Source of the DNA: Agrobacterium sp. a22-2
Lineage (GTDB): Bacteria > Pseudomonadota > Alphaproteobacteria > Rhizobiales > Rhizobiaceae
Direction of reading: 5' to 3'
NCBI RefSeq assembly: GCF_012276985.1
Contig: NZ_JAAXMM010000011.1
Span: forward strand, 124,001 to 188,000
DNA length: 64,000 bases
Below, in pieces: positions 51,948-60,882 of the stretch (its first letter is position 1; each line of letters starts with the position of its first letter). Under the pieces are notes generated by a model. That model saw only the letters and a program-made list of their open reading frames with translations, was not told the origin of the DNA and made no database searches. Position numbers and translations under genes: made by a program.

Positions 51948-53136
51948 GGGGCATGCTTTCATGGGATAGGGCGCGGATCACGCCGCGCAGTTCGGCAAGG
52001 CCGCGCATGCGGCCGATCAGCGGATAGCCGGGATGGGTACCCCGGCCGATGTCGTCAAGCAGTTCATGACCATGGTCGGGCCGGAACGGGATCACCGCAT
52101 CGGTGCGTCCGTCCTGCACCCGGCGCTTTTCCTCGGCCAGCAGGGCGGCGATGAGCGACACCATGTCCGTATCGCCATCGAGATGTGCCGCCTCCTGGAA
52201 GGAGCCGTCAGGGTCTTTCGAGACGCTGCGCAGATGGGCGAAATGGATGCGGTCGGCAAATTGCCGGGCAATGGCCGGCACGTCATTGCGAGGGTTGGCG
52301 CCGAGCGAACCCGAGCAGAGCGTCAGGCCGTTGGCGAGGCTTTGCTGCTGGCCCATGATCCAGGCGATATCCTCGGCATTTGAGACGATGCGGGGCAGGC
52401 CGAGAATGTCGCGCGGCGGGTCGTCCGGATGCACACAGAAACGCATGCCCAGCTCGTCGGCAGAGGGGATCACCTCGGACAGAAAGCGGGCATAATTGGC
52501 CCGCAACGTATCGTGGTCCATGCCCTCGTAGCGCTTCAGCGCTTCGCGCAGGCTCTGGATGTCGTAGCGATCGAAAGCGCCCGGCAGGCCGGCCATGATG
52601 CTGTTCAGCAGGTTCTGCCGCAGCCCTTCGCTGGAGGCGTCGAACCAGTCCTTTGCTGCCTGGCGCACGGGTTCGGCATAGTCGGCCTCGGCGCCGTCGC
52701 GTTCCAGCATGTGGATCTCGAAGGCGGCCATATGCGGCTCGGAAAAGCGCAGCGCCGTGCCGCCACGCGGGGCGGGGGCGTCGAGCTGGGTGCGCGTCCA
52801 GTCGAGCAGCGGCATGAAATTGTAGCAGATGGTGGTGATGCCGCAGGCGGCCAGATTGCGCATCGACTGGCGGTAATTGGCAAACAGCCGCTCCAGATCG
52901 CCTTCGCCGCGCTTGATATCCTCATGGATCGGCAGGCTTTCGACGACGTTCCAGTGTAATGCCAGCCCTCGGTCCTCAGCAATTTCGGCCTGGCGGTCGG
53001 CAATCAGTTCCTCCGGCCAGACTTCGCCATAGGGGATTTCATGCAGGGCCGTGACGATGCCCGAGGCTCCCGTCTGGGCGATTTCCGGCAAGGTGATGCG
53101 GTCGTAAGGACCGTACCATCGCCAGCTCTCGATCAT
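51940..53136 (-). CDS. uxuA: Mannonate dehydratase
   Basis: 398-residue UxuA-family TIM barrel dehydrating D-mannonate to KDG, Fe2+/Mn2+ dependent. N-terminus SWRWYGPYDRITLPEIAQTGA and the metal site motifs CYNFMPLLDWTRT, MRFCVHPDDPPRDILGLPRI, GSLGANPRNDV and IHFAHLRSV are those of UxuA. Overlaps uxuB by 4 nt on one side and uxaA on the other. Confidence 0.96.
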   Translation of the reverse strand: MIESWRWYGPYDRITLPEIAQTGASGIVTALHEIPYGEVWPEELIADRQAEIAEDRGLALHWNVVESLPIHEDIKRGEGDLERLFANYRQSMRNLAACGITTICYNFMPLLDWTRTQLDAPAPRGGTALRFSEPHMAAFEIHMLERDGAEADYAEPVRQAAKDWFDASSEGLRQNLLNSIMAGLPGAFDRYDIQSLREALKRYEGMDHDTLRANYARFLSEVIPSADELGMRFCVHPDDPPRDILGLPRIVSNAEDIAWIMGQQQSLANGLTLCSGSLGANPRNDVPAIARQFADRIHFAHLRSVSKDPDGSFQEAAHLDGDTDMVSLIAALLAEEKRRVQDGRTDAVIPFRPDHGHELLDDIGRGTHPGYPLIGRMRGLAELRGVIRALSHESMPHA

Positions 53137-54590
53137 CGGCAGGCCTCCTCCGTCATGCGCCGGGCACCCTTCTCGATCAGGCCCTGATAGGCGCTGACCA
53201 GCGTTTGCCGGAACGTCTCGTTTGCTGCCAGGGCCGGCGGGAAGATTTCGCCGACCGAAAGTAGTGCTGCCACCTTGTCTGCGAATGTCGTGGCCGTTTC
53301 GCTCAAGGACTTGAGCCGCGCTGCCAGCGGATCCCGCACATCGATGCTCTCTCCCTTTTCATCGACGGCGCCAACATAGCGCATCCAGGCGGCCACGGCG
53401 AGAGACAGGCCGGCAATCGGAAGGCCGCTTGCCAAATTTTCGCCGATCGTCGACAGAATGCGCTGTGGCAGTTTCTGCGATCCGTCCATGGCAATCTGCC
53501 AGGTCCGGTGCCGGATGGCCGGGTTCGAATACCGCTCGAACAGGGCTTTCGTGTAGGCGCTAAGATCGACGCCTTCGGGCGGCGCAAGACCGGGCACGAT
53601 TTCCTGCGCCCACAATTGCTTGCAGAAGGCGGCAAAAACCGGATCAGCCACGGTGTCGCTGATCGTCTCATGGCCGGCAAGATAACCGAGATAGGCAAGC
53701 GACGAATGGGTGCCGTTCAGGCAGCGCAGCTTCATATGCTCGAAGGGCGTGACATTCTGGACCAGCTGAACGCCAACCGCGCCCAAGTCAGGTCGGGCGC
53801 CGTCGACGAAGCGATCCTCGACCACCCATTGGCGGAAGGGCTCGTGTATGACCGGCGACAGGTCCAGCGTGCCGGTCTTTTGCGCCAGCCGCTCGACATC
53901 TTCCGGCTTGGTGGCGGGAACGATGCGGTCGACCATGGTGGAGGGAAAGGCGCCTTCTGCAGCGATCCAGTCGGCGAGATCAGGGTCGACAAGGCGGGCG
54001 AAATCCAGAACGACACCGCGCACCACCTTGCCGTTTTCAGGCAGGTTGTCGCAGCAAAGCACGGTGAAGGGGCGGTGGCCGGCGTCGCGGCGGCGCTGCA
54101 GCGCGCGAGTCAGGAAGCCGATGGCCGAGCGCGGCGCGTCGGGGTGCTCAAGGTCATGAGCGATATCGGCGTGGCCGGCGTTCAACCGACCGGTGGCCGG
54201 CTCGTGGCAATAGCCCTTTTCGGTGACCGTCAGGCTGACGATGCGGGTCGCCGGAGCGCTCATGATATCCAGAACCGCATCTGGATTTTCGCGGGCGACC
54301 AGCACGTCGTTGATGACGGTGATGACGCGCGGCGTTTCGCCGTCGGGGCCGAGTTCGACGGCGGTATAGGCAAAACCTTGCGGGGCCAGCAGGTCGCGCT
54401 GGTCGGGACGCACCAAGCTGACGCCGAGGATGCCCCAGTCGCCGCCGGATTTCTCCATGGCTTCGGCGATGTAGACCGCCCCATGGGCGCGATAGAAGGC
54501 GCCGAGGCCGAGATGCACGATGCCGGTCGCGGCACGGTTGCCGGCCGGGCGCGTCAGGCGCGGAAGGTTATCGGGCAAGCCAGCCTCCAT
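53133..54590 (-). CDS. uxuB: Mannitol-dehydrogenase-family oxidoreductase (fructuronate reductase, UxuB-type)
   Basis: 485 residues, same length as E. coli UxuB. Start at ATG 54590 (MEAGLPDNLPRLTRP), overlapping kduD by 23 nt; the ORF can be extended to 54935 but that would be antisense-like sequence over kduD. NAD motif GIVHLGLGAFYRAHGAVY near residues 23-40, catalytic/substrate Lys in NVTPFEHMKLRCLNGTHS near 272-289. Reduces D-fructuronate to D-mannonate. Because no UxaB is present, whether it also reduces tagaturonate is open. Confidence 0.93.
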   Translation of the reverse strand: MEAGLPDNLPRLTRPAGNRAATGIVHLGLGAFYRAHGAVYIAEAMEKSGGDWGILGVSLVRPDQRDLLAPQGFAYTAVELGPDGETPRVITVINDVLVARENPDAVLDIMSAPATRIVSLTVTEKGYCHEPATGRLNAGHADIAHDLEHPDAPRSAIGFLTRALQRRRDAGHRPFTVLCCDNLPENGKVVRGVVLDFARLVDPDLADWIAAEGAFPSTMVDRIVPATKPEDVERLAQKTGTLDLSPVIHEPFRQWVVEDRFVDGARPDLGAVGVQLVQNVTPFEHMKLRCLNGTHSSLAYLGYLAGHETISDTVADPVFAAFCKQLWAQEIVPGLAPPEGVDLSAYTKALFERYSNPAIRHRTWQIAMDGSQKLPQRILSTIGENLASGLPIAGLSLAVAAWMRYVGAVDEKGESIDVRDPLAARLKSLSETATTFADKVAALLSVGEIFPPALAANETFRQTLVSAYQGLIEKGARRMTEEACR

Positions 54591-55314
54591 CGACATTGAG
54601 GATCGCACCATGGATATATTTGGCGGCCGGCGAGGCGAGGAAGACCGCGGTGCCGCCGATATCCTCGGCATCGCCCCAGCGACCGGCCGGGATGCGGTCG
54701 AGGATCGCCTTGTTGCGTGCCTCGTCATTGCGCAGTGCTTCCGTATTGTTGGTGGCGATATAACCCGGCGCGATGGCGTTGACGTTGATGCCCTTGGCGG
54801 CCCACTCGTTGGCGAGCAGCTTGGTGAGGCCGGCAACGCCGCTTTTCGAGGCGGTATAGGATGGCACGCGGATGCCACCCTGGAAGGACAGCATCGAGGC
54901 GATGTTGACGATCTTGCCGCTGCCTTGGCGGGCAAAGACGGACCGGGCGAAGGCCTGGCTCAGGAAGAACACGGCCTTCAGGTTGACGTTCATGACGTCG
55001 TCCCAGTCGGCTTCGGTGAAATCCACTGCGTCATTGCGGCGGATGATGCCGGCATTGTTGACGAGAATGTCGACGGGACCGAGGGCTTCGAAGATATCGC
55101 GGCCGGCCATGGGATCGGCAAGATCGAGCTTCAGACTTTCGGCCTTGCCACCGGCTTTTGAGACAAGGTCTATGGTCTCCTCGACAGAGGACCTGCCGGC
55201 GCAGACGACCGAGGCACCGGCTTTCGCCAGCGACAGGGCAATGGCCTGGCCGATGCCGGTATTGGATCCGGTGACGAGGGCACGCCTGCCGGACAGTGAG
55301 AAGATGTCACTCAC
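54568..55314 (-). CDS. kduD: 2-dehydro-3-deoxy-D-gluconate 5-dehydrogenase (KduD)
   Basis: 248-residue classical SDR reducing 2,5-diketo-3-deoxygluconate (DKII) to KDG. TGSNTGIGQAIA at residues 15-26, NNAGI near 86, catalytic Ser in NIASMLSFQGG and YTASKSG (Tyr/Lys near 150), then PGYIATNNTEALRND, a KduD signature. 4-nt overlap with kduI; 23-nt overlap with uxuB. Confidence 0.95.
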   Translation of the reverse strand: MSDIFSLSGRRALVTGSNTGIGQAIALSLAKAGASVVCAGRSSVEETIDLVSKAGGKAESLKLDLADPMAGRDIFEALGPVDILVNNAGIIRRNDAVDFTEADWDDVMNVNLKAVFFLSQAFARSVFARQGSGKIVNIASMLSFQGGIRVPSYTASKSGVAGLTKLLANEWAAKGINVNAIAPGYIATNNTEALRNDEARNKAILDRIPAGRWGDAEDIGGTAVFLASPAAKYIHGAILNVDGGWLAR

Positions 55315-56132
55315 TTCAGCGTCTCCATGGAGACCATTTCGACATCCTTGTAGTCGACATTGTCGCCGGCCATGGCCCAGATGAAGGTGTAGGCGCTGGT
55401 GCCGGCGCCCGAATGGATCGACCAGGGCGGCGAAATGGCGCCTTCCTCGTTCTTCAGCACCATGTGGCGGGTCTCATCCGGCTCGCCCATCATGTGGAAG
55501 ACGCGGGCCGTCTCCGGCAGGTCGAAATAGAGATAGGCTTCCATGCGGCGGTCATGCACATGGGCCGGCATGGTGTTCCAGATGGAACCGCTCTTCAGCT
55601 TGGTCATGCCGACGACGATCTGGCATGATTTCATTACTTCGGGATGCACGAACTGGTAGATTGTCCGCTCATTGGAGGTCTCGGCCGAGCCGAGCGTCAT
55701 GTTGGCGGCTTCATCGATCTTGATCAGCCGCGACGGATAGGTGTGATGGGCCGGTGCCGAGAGGATGTAGAAGCGGCCTTCGCCTGAAAAGGTGACGGGA
55801 CCGGCACCCATGCCGAGATAAAGCATGTCGCCCTTTGCCATGGCATAGTCGCCATCCGCCGTGACAGTGCCGGGACCGCCGATATTGACGATGACCATTT
55901 CGCGGCGGTCGAGGATCGAGGCGGTGCCGCAGGGCTTCACTTCATCGAGCACCAGCGGCGTGCCATCCGGCACGGCGCCGCCGACGATCATGCGGTCGTA
56001 ATGGGTATAGATCAACGTGATCTCGCCGGAACGGAAGATATCGCCGACATGGAAATTGTCCCGCAGCTCCGTGGTATCGAAGGTCTTTGCGGTCTGGGGA
56101 TCGATGGCGTGGCGGATCTCAACGCTGAGCAT
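55311..56132 (-). CDS. kduI: 5-dehydro-4-deoxy-D-glucuronate isomerase (KduI)
   Basis: 273-residue cupin-fold Zn isomerase turning DKI into DKII in pectin/unsaturated-uronate breakdown. Metal ligands in SAPAHHTYPSRLIKI and NTMPAHVHDRRMEAYLYF; YTHYDRMIVGGAVP and WSIHSGAGTSAYTFIWAMAGDN match KduI. Operon with kduD and the kdgF-like cupin (18 nt gap). Confidence 0.96.
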   Translation of the reverse strand: MLSVEIRHAIDPQTAKTFDTTELRDNFHVGDIFRSGEITLIYTHYDRMIVGGAVPDGTPLVLDEVKPCGTASILDRREMVIVNIGGPGTVTADGDYAMAKGDMLYLGMGAGPVTFSGEGRFYILSAPAHHTYPSRLIKIDEAANMTLGSAETSNERTIYQFVHPEVMKSCQIVVGMTKLKSGSIWNTMPAHVHDRRMEAYLYFDLPETARVFHMMGEPDETRHMVLKNEEGAISPPWSIHSGAGTSAYTFIWAMAGDNVDYKDVEMVSMETLK

Positions 56133-56150
56133 GGGGAACTCCTGTAAAAG

Positions 56151-56474
56151 TCAAAGAAAATCGTCGCGGCGCGGGGTGAACGTATCGACCAGCACGCCGG
56201 GTTCGATGGCACGGCAGCCGTGGACCGCCATGGAGGGCACGACAAAGCTGTCGCCGGGACCGACTTCGAAACTCGTGCCGGAAATGGTGAACTCGAACCG
56301 GCCCGATTTGACATAGGTCGACTGCACATGCGGATGGTTATGCGGTGCGCCGATGCCGCCATCGGCAAAGCGGAATTCGACCACCATCAGCTCAGGGCTG
56401 TCGGCCATGACCTGCCGGGTGACGTTGTTGCCGGCATCGACAGCGGGAAAGGTTTTGACGAAGGGTTCGGTCAT
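56151..56474 (-). CDS. kdgF: KdgF-like cupin, unsaturated-uronate linearising protein
   Basis: 107-residue single-cupin protein. Metal-binding histidines in GAPHNHPHVQSTYVKSGRF (His-x-His plus downstream Gln/Glu) and VPSMAVHGCRAIEPG. KdgF converts 4,5-unsaturated galacturonate to the linear ketouronate that KduI uses. Sits directly before kduI in the operon (18 nt) and after the TRAP genes (8 nt), which supports this assignment. Confidence 0.88.
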   Translation of the reverse strand: MTEPFVKTFPAVDAGNNVTRQVMADSPELMVVEFRFADGGIGAPHNHPHVQSTYVKSGRFEFTISGTSFEVGPGDSFVVPSMAVHGCRAIEPGVLVDTFTPRRDDFL

Positions 56475-56482
56475 GAAAGCTC

Positions 56483-57763
56483 CTATTTGAAAACGGATGG
56501 CAGCCAGAGCGACAGTGCCGGTATGTAGGTGACGAGCAGCAGCGTGGCGACGCCGGCGCCGTAGAACGGCCAGATCGATTTCATGGCCTGTCCTACGCTG
56601 ATCTTGCCCACCGCACAGCAGACGAATTGTACCGCCCCGACGGGAGGCGTGTTGAGCCCGATGCCGAGGTTGAGGATCATGATCACGCCGAAATGCACGG
56701 GGTCGATACCGTAGGCCTTGACGATCGGCAGGAAGATCGGCGTGGCGATGATGATGGTTGGGCCCATGTCCATGAAGGTGCCCAGCACCAGCATGATGAC
56801 GTTCAACATCAGCAGAATGATGATCGGATTGTCCGAGATGGCGTTCATCCCCTCGATCAGCATGCTTGGAACCTTGTGATAGGCCATCAGCCAGGAAAAT
56901 GCGCTGGCCGTGCCGATGATCAGCAGCACCATGGCGGTGGTGCGCACCGCGCCGAGCGTCGCATGGACAAAACCGTCCCAGTCAAGCTGCCGGTAGACGA
57001 AGGCTGCGATCAGCAGGGCATAGAGCACGGCGATGCAGGAGCTTTCGCTGGCTGTGAAGACGCCAGAGCGCACGCCGCCGAAGATGACGGCAATCAGCAG
57101 CAGGCCGGGAATGGCGATGAAGCCGAGGCGCAGCACCATGGCGAAGCCTGGAAACGGCTCGGTCGGATAGCCGCGATGGCGGGCGACGATGTAGGCGGTA
57201 ACCATCAGCGAGCCGGCCAGGAGCATGCCGGGAATGATGCCGGCGGTGAACAGATCGGCGATCGAGATCGTGCCCCCGGCCGATAGCGAATAGAGGATCA
57301 TGTTGTGCGACGGCGGGATCAGCAGGGCGATCAGCGCCGCCATGGATGTGACGTTCACCGCATAATCGGCGCCGTAGCCGCGCGCCTTCATCTGCGGGAT
57401 CATGATGCCGCCAACCGCTGCGGCTTCAGCGACGGCCGAGCCGGAAATGCCGCCGAACAGGGTGGCGGTGGCAATGTTGACCTGTCCCAGGCCGCCGCGC
57501 ACATGGCCGACCAGCGAGCCGGCGAGCGAGATGATCTTCGTGGCGATACCGCCGCGCACCATCAGGTCGCCTGCAAAGATGAAGAAAGGGATGGCGATCA
57601 AAGCGAAGGCCGACATGCCGGAATTCATCTGCTGGAACACCACCATGGGCGGCAGGCCCATGTAGATGATCGTGGCCATCGATGCGATGCCGAGGCAGAA
57701 GGCAACCGGCGTGCCGATCAGCAACAGGATGGTGAAACTTCCGAAGAGAACGGTCAGCGCCAT
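56483..57763 (-). CDS. TRAP transporter large permease (DctM family), uronate operon
   Basis: 426-residue, ~12-helix membrane protein. IPFFIFAGDLMVRGGIATKI near residue 60, GSAVAEAAAVGGIMIPQM near 108, IPPSHNMILYSLSAGG near 150 and LNTPPVGAVQFVCCAVG near 375. Three-nt gap to dctQ. By context it imports galacturonate, glucuronate or unsaturated (oligo)uronates. Confidence 0.95.
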   Translation of the reverse strand: MALTVLFGSFTILLLIGTPVAFCLGIASMATIIYMGLPPMVVFQQMNSGMSAFALIAIPFFIFAGDLMVRGGIATKIISLAGSLVGHVRGGLGQVNIATATLFGGISGSAVAEAAAVGGIMIPQMKARGYGADYAVNVTSMAALIALLIPPSHNMILYSLSAGGTISIADLFTAGIIPGMLLAGSLMVTAYIVARHRGYPTEPFPGFAMVLRLGFIAIPGLLLIAVIFGGVRSGVFTASESSCIAVLYALLIAAFVYRQLDWDGFVHATLGAVRTTAMVLLIIGTASAFSWLMAYHKVPSMLIEGMNAISDNPIIILLMLNVIMLVLGTFMDMGPTIIIATPIFLPIVKAYGIDPVHFGVIMILNLGIGLNTPPVGAVQFVCCAVGKISVGQAMKSIWPFYGAGVATLLLVTYIPALSLWLPSVFK

Positions 57764-57766
57764 GGG

Positions 57767-58294
57767 TCAGACTTCCGTTGGCAGAGCGGGATTGGCCTCG
57801 TTCGGCAGCTCGGCGCCGGAGGCGCGCAAGGCTATGCGTTCGAGGGTGAAGAGCGTGATCAGCAGTCCGCCCGTGATCAGCGCGAGAAAGGCGACGCCAC
57901 CGGAGTAGCCGAGGCCCGGAATGGTCGATTGCCAGGTCTTGGCGGCCATTTGCCAGCCGAAGAAGGCCATGCCGGCACCGAAGCCCAGGACCGCCAGGTC
58001 GGATATATAAAATAGTACCCGCCGTGCTCCGTCGGGCAGCACATAGAGTAGCACCTCAAAGCTCATGTGGTAGCCTTCCCGCACGCCGACGGCGGCGCCG
58101 AGGAAAATGAACCAGCTCATCAGCAGGATCGCCATCGGCTCCGTCCAGGACGGACTGTTGTTGAGAACGAACCGTCCGAAGACCTGCCAACCGATGAACA
58201 CCGTCATCAGCACCAGGCCGAGGCCCGCCAGGTAAAGGGCGATGCGGGAGACCCAGCCCAGCACCACCACTGTCTTATCCAAGAAAGCCTGCAC
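57767..58294 (-). CDS. TRAP transporter small permease (DctQ family), uronate operon
   Basis: 175 residues, four helices (VLGWVSRIALYLAGLGLVLM, PMAILLMSWFIFLGAAVG etc.). Start is GTG 58294 with GGGAGGAG 6 nt upstream; the frame opens at 58345 but that part covers the dctP-dctQ hairpin. Confidence 0.9.
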   Translation of the reverse strand: MQAFLDKTVVVLGWVSRIALYLAGLGLVLMTVFIGWQVFGRFVLNNSPSWTEPMAILLMSWFIFLGAAVGVREGYHMSFEVLLYVLPDGARRVLFYISDLAVLGFGAGMAFFGWQMAAKTWQSTIPGLGYSGGVAFLALITGGLLITLFTLERIALRASGAELPNEANPALPTEV

Positions 58295-58315
58295 GTCCCA
58301 CTCCTCCCAATTCAA

Positions 58316-58346
58316 GGTGGCCCGCAGCGACACGCCGCGGGCCACC
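58316..58346 (-). terminator. Hairpin between dctP and dctQ of the uronate TRAP system
   Basis: Perfect 10-bp stem GGTGGCCCGC / GCGGGCCACC with 11-nt loop, 7 nt after the dctP stop and 21 nt before the dctQ start. No T-run; third case in this window of a hairpin just behind a solute-binding-protein gene. Confidence 0.65.
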
Positions 58347-58353
58347 GATATCG

Positions 58354-59343
58354 TTATTCAGTTGCCTGAATGCGGGTCACCATGTCCTTGAGCTTGTCCG
58401 ACTTCAGATACTTCTCGTAGACCGGCTTCATGGCGTCGATGAAGGGCTTCTTGTCGATGTCGGTGATGATCTCGGCACCGGCGGCGCGGATCTTCTCTTC
58501 CGACTTCTTTTCCTGGGCGGCCCAGAGCTCGCGCATGTAGGGCACGGATTCCTTGGCTGCGGCCTTCACGGCCGTCTGTTCTTCCGGCGACAGGCCGTCC
58601 CAGGTCTTCTTCGACATCACAAGCACTTCCGGCACGATCAGGTGCTGGTCGAGCGTGTAGTATTTCGCCACTTCGAAATGGCCGGAGCTGTCATAGGACG
58701 GCCAGTTGTTTTCCGCGCCGTCGATGACGCCGGTCTGGATCGACGAATAGACTTCGCCATAGGGCATCGGCGTGGCATTGGCGCCGAGCGCATTGACCAT
58801 GTCGACGAACATGTCGGACTGCATGACGCGGAACTTCATGCCCTTGAGGTCGGCTATGGATTTGACCGGCTTTTCGGAATTGTAGAAGCTGCGCGAACCG
58901 CCGTCGTAGAAGGCGAGACCGATCAGGTCATGGGCGGCGAAGGCGTCGAGGATTTCCTGGCCGATCGGGCCGTCCATCACCTTGTGCATGTGGTCGACCG
59001 AGCGGAAGATATAGGGCAGCGAGGGTATCTGGGTTTCCTCGATGATGTTGTTGAACGGCCCAAGCGAGACGCGGTTCAGATCGATGACGCCGAACTGGGT
59101 CTGTTCGATCGTGTCCTTTTCCTGGCCGAGCTGGGCCGAATGGAACACTTCGACGCCGAGCTTGCCGCCGGTCTTTTCTTCCAGCAGCTTGCCCATCTGC
59201 TTGACGGCCTCGACCGTCGGATAGCCGTCCGGATGCGTATCGGACGAGCGCAGGGTGCGCTCCGCGGCGTTCAGGCTTACCGCGGTGGCGATGATCGCGA
59301 CCGAGGCCATGAAGGCTATTCCCATTGTCTGCAGCAGTTTCAT
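58354..59343 (-). CDS. TRAP transporter solute-binding protein (DctP family), uronate operon
   Basis: 329 residues; ATG 59343 after GGGAGGAGAAC (the frame opens at 59469). Signal peptide MKLLQTMGIAFMASVAIIAT with cleavage after LNA. DctP core LGVEVFHSAQLGQEKDTIEQTQ, KFRVMQSDMFVDMVNALGANATPMPYGEVYSS region with the substrate Arg (near 147) and VIDGAENNWPSYDSSGHFEV. GAENNWPSY is common in uronate/sugar-acid TRAP proteins. Confidence 0.95.
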   Translation of the reverse strand: MKLLQTMGIAFMASVAIIATAVSLNAAERTLRSSDTHPDGYPTVEAVKQMGKLLEEKTGGKLGVEVFHSAQLGQEKDTIEQTQFGVIDLNRVSLGPFNNIIEETQIPSLPYIFRSVDHMHKVMDGPIGQEILDAFAAHDLIGLAFYDGGSRSFYNSEKPVKSIADLKGMKFRVMQSDMFVDMVNALGANATPMPYGEVYSSIQTGVIDGAENNWPSYDSSGHFEVAKYYTLDQHLIVPEVLVMSKKTWDGLSPEEQTAVKAAAKESVPYMRELWAAQEKKSEEKIRAAGAEIITDIDKKPFIDAMKPVYEKYLKSDKLKDMVTRIQATE

Positions 59344-59377
59344 TTCCGTTCTCCTCCCGTTGGAAACTAGGCTGTCC

Positions 59378-60784
59378 TCACAGCCGGTAAGCTTGTTTTG
59401 CCAGTCGATAGGCAAGATCGTGGGCGACTTCGGCCGCTTCGTCCTCATCGAGGCGGCCAGTGGCGACAAGCGTCGCCAGATAGGCGCAGTCCACCCGACG
59501 GGCCACGTCGTGGCGGGCCGGGATCGAGCAGAAGGCGCGGGTGTCGTCGTTGAAGCCCACGGTGTTGTAGAAACCGGCGGTCTCCGTGGTCAGTTCGCGA
59601 AAGCGGCGCATGCCCTCGGCACTGTCGAAGAACCACCAGGCCGGCCCGAGCTTCAGGGCCGGATAGGCGCCGGCCAGCGGCGCCAGTTCGCGCGAATAGC
59701 TCGTCTCGTCCAGCGTGAAGAGAATGATCGTCAGATCCGGTTCCATGCCGACTGCGTCGAGCATCGGCTTCAGGGCGCGCACGTAATCGGTGCGGGTCGG
59801 GATATCGAAACCCTTGTCGCGGCCGTGCATGGCCATTGTGCCGGCCGAATGGTTGCGGAACGAGCCGGGATGGATCTGCAGGACCAGTCCGTCCTCCAGG
59901 CTCATGCGGGCCATTTCGGTCAGCATATGGCCGCGAAAGGCGTCGGCTTCGTCTGCTGTGCAGCGGCCGGCCAGCGCCTTCGCAAAAAGCGCGGCGGCAT
60001 CTGTCTGGCTGAAATTTTCGGTGCGGGCCGTCGGGTGGCCGTGGTCGGTGCTGGTGGCGCCATAGGATTTGAAAAAGGCGCGACGGTTGCGATGGGCTTC
60101 AAGATAGCCGTTCCATGTGGTGGCATCCGTGCCGGCGAGGTCACCAAAGCGCTCGATATTCTGCGCGAAACCTTCGAATTCGGGGTCGACGACGCTGTCG
60201 GGGCGATAGGCGGTGACCACCTTGCCCTTCCAGCCGGACTGGCGGATCATCTCATGCCATTTCAACTCGTCGAGCGGGCTTTCCGTGGTGGCAATCGCCT
60301 CGATGTTGAAGCGCTCGAACAAGGCGCGGGGCCGGAACTCGGGTTTTGCCAGGCATTCGGCGATATGGTCGTAAAAGGCGTCGGCAGACTTTGCCGAGAA
60401 GCGCTCCGTCAGGCCGAAGACATCGGCGAAGGCATGCTCGACCCACAGCCGGCTTGGCGTACCGCGGAACAGATGGAAGTTTTCGGCAAACAGTTTCCAG
60501 ATCTTGCGGCCGTCGGTTTCGGTCGGGCCGCCATCGATGCGCGGCACACCCAGTGCCGTCAGCGGAATGCCCTGCGAGCACAGCATGCGGAACACGTAAT
60601 GGTCCGGCGTCACGAACAGCTGCGCGGGATCGGGAAAGGCCTCGTTCTCGGCATACCATCTGGGATCGGTGTGTCCGTGCGGGCTTACAATCGGAAGATT
60701 GCGCACCTGCCCGTAAAGCTCTCTCGCCAGCCCACGTGCCGTCGATTCGATAGGAAAAAGCCGATCCTCATTCAGCAATGCCAT
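59378..60784 (-). CDS. uxaC: Uronate (glucuronate/galacturonate) isomerase
   Basis: 468-residue amidohydrolase-fold isomerase giving fructuronate or tagaturonate. N-terminal metal motif VSPHGHTDPRWYAE (HxH), ESPLDELKWHEMIRQ, YRPDSVVDPEF, LQIHPGSFRNHS, TDYVRALKPML, FDSAEGMRRF. Start set at ATG 60784 (MALLNEDRLFPIE), though GGGAGG is only 2 nt upstream; an in-frame GTG at 60802 is the alternative. First gene of the long minus-strand uronate operon. Confidence 0.95.
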   Translation of the reverse strand: MALLNEDRLFPIESTARGLARELYGQVRNLPIVSPHGHTDPRWYAENEAFPDPAQLFVTPDHYVFRMLCSQGIPLTALGVPRIDGGPTETDGRKIWKLFAENFHLFRGTPSRLWVEHAFADVFGLTERFSAKSADAFYDHIAECLAKPEFRPRALFERFNIEAIATTESPLDELKWHEMIRQSGWKGKVVTAYRPDSVVDPEFEGFAQNIERFGDLAGTDATTWNGYLEAHRNRRAFFKSYGATSTDHGHPTARTENFSQTDAAALFAKALAGRCTADEADAFRGHMLTEMARMSLEDGLVLQIHPGSFRNHSAGTMAMHGRDKGFDIPTRTDYVRALKPMLDAVGMEPDLTIILFTLDETSYSRELAPLAGAYPALKLGPAWWFFDSAEGMRRFRELTTETAGFYNTVGFNDDTRAFCSIPARHDVARRVDCAYLATLVATGRLDEDEAAEVAHDLAYRLAKQAYRL

Positions 60785-60882
60785 AGCCTCCCAGCTACTC
60801 ACTCACTATGGTCGCGAAAGGCAGATTGCATTTCGCGGACAAACTAATATGTTAGTATGCATAGTGAGTCAATGGAGGTTTC
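60785..60882. promoter_or_regulatory. Divergent uronate-operon / regulator control region with nested inverted repeats
   Basis: 98 nt. A near-perfect palindrome ACTAATATGTTAGT (60843-60856) is a likely FadR-type operator. Around it, 10-bp arms ACTCACTATG (60801-60810) and CATAGTGAGT (60860-60869) form a second inverted repeat 49 nt apart, with each arm close to one of the two start codons. GGAGG at 60874-60878 is the regulator's ribosome site. Confidence 0.6.

Noticed and set aside
54591..54935. Extended uxuB start at 54935
   Set aside because: The extra residues are antisense-frame sequence over kduD and do not resemble the UxuB family, which begins at MEAGLPDNLPRLTRP.
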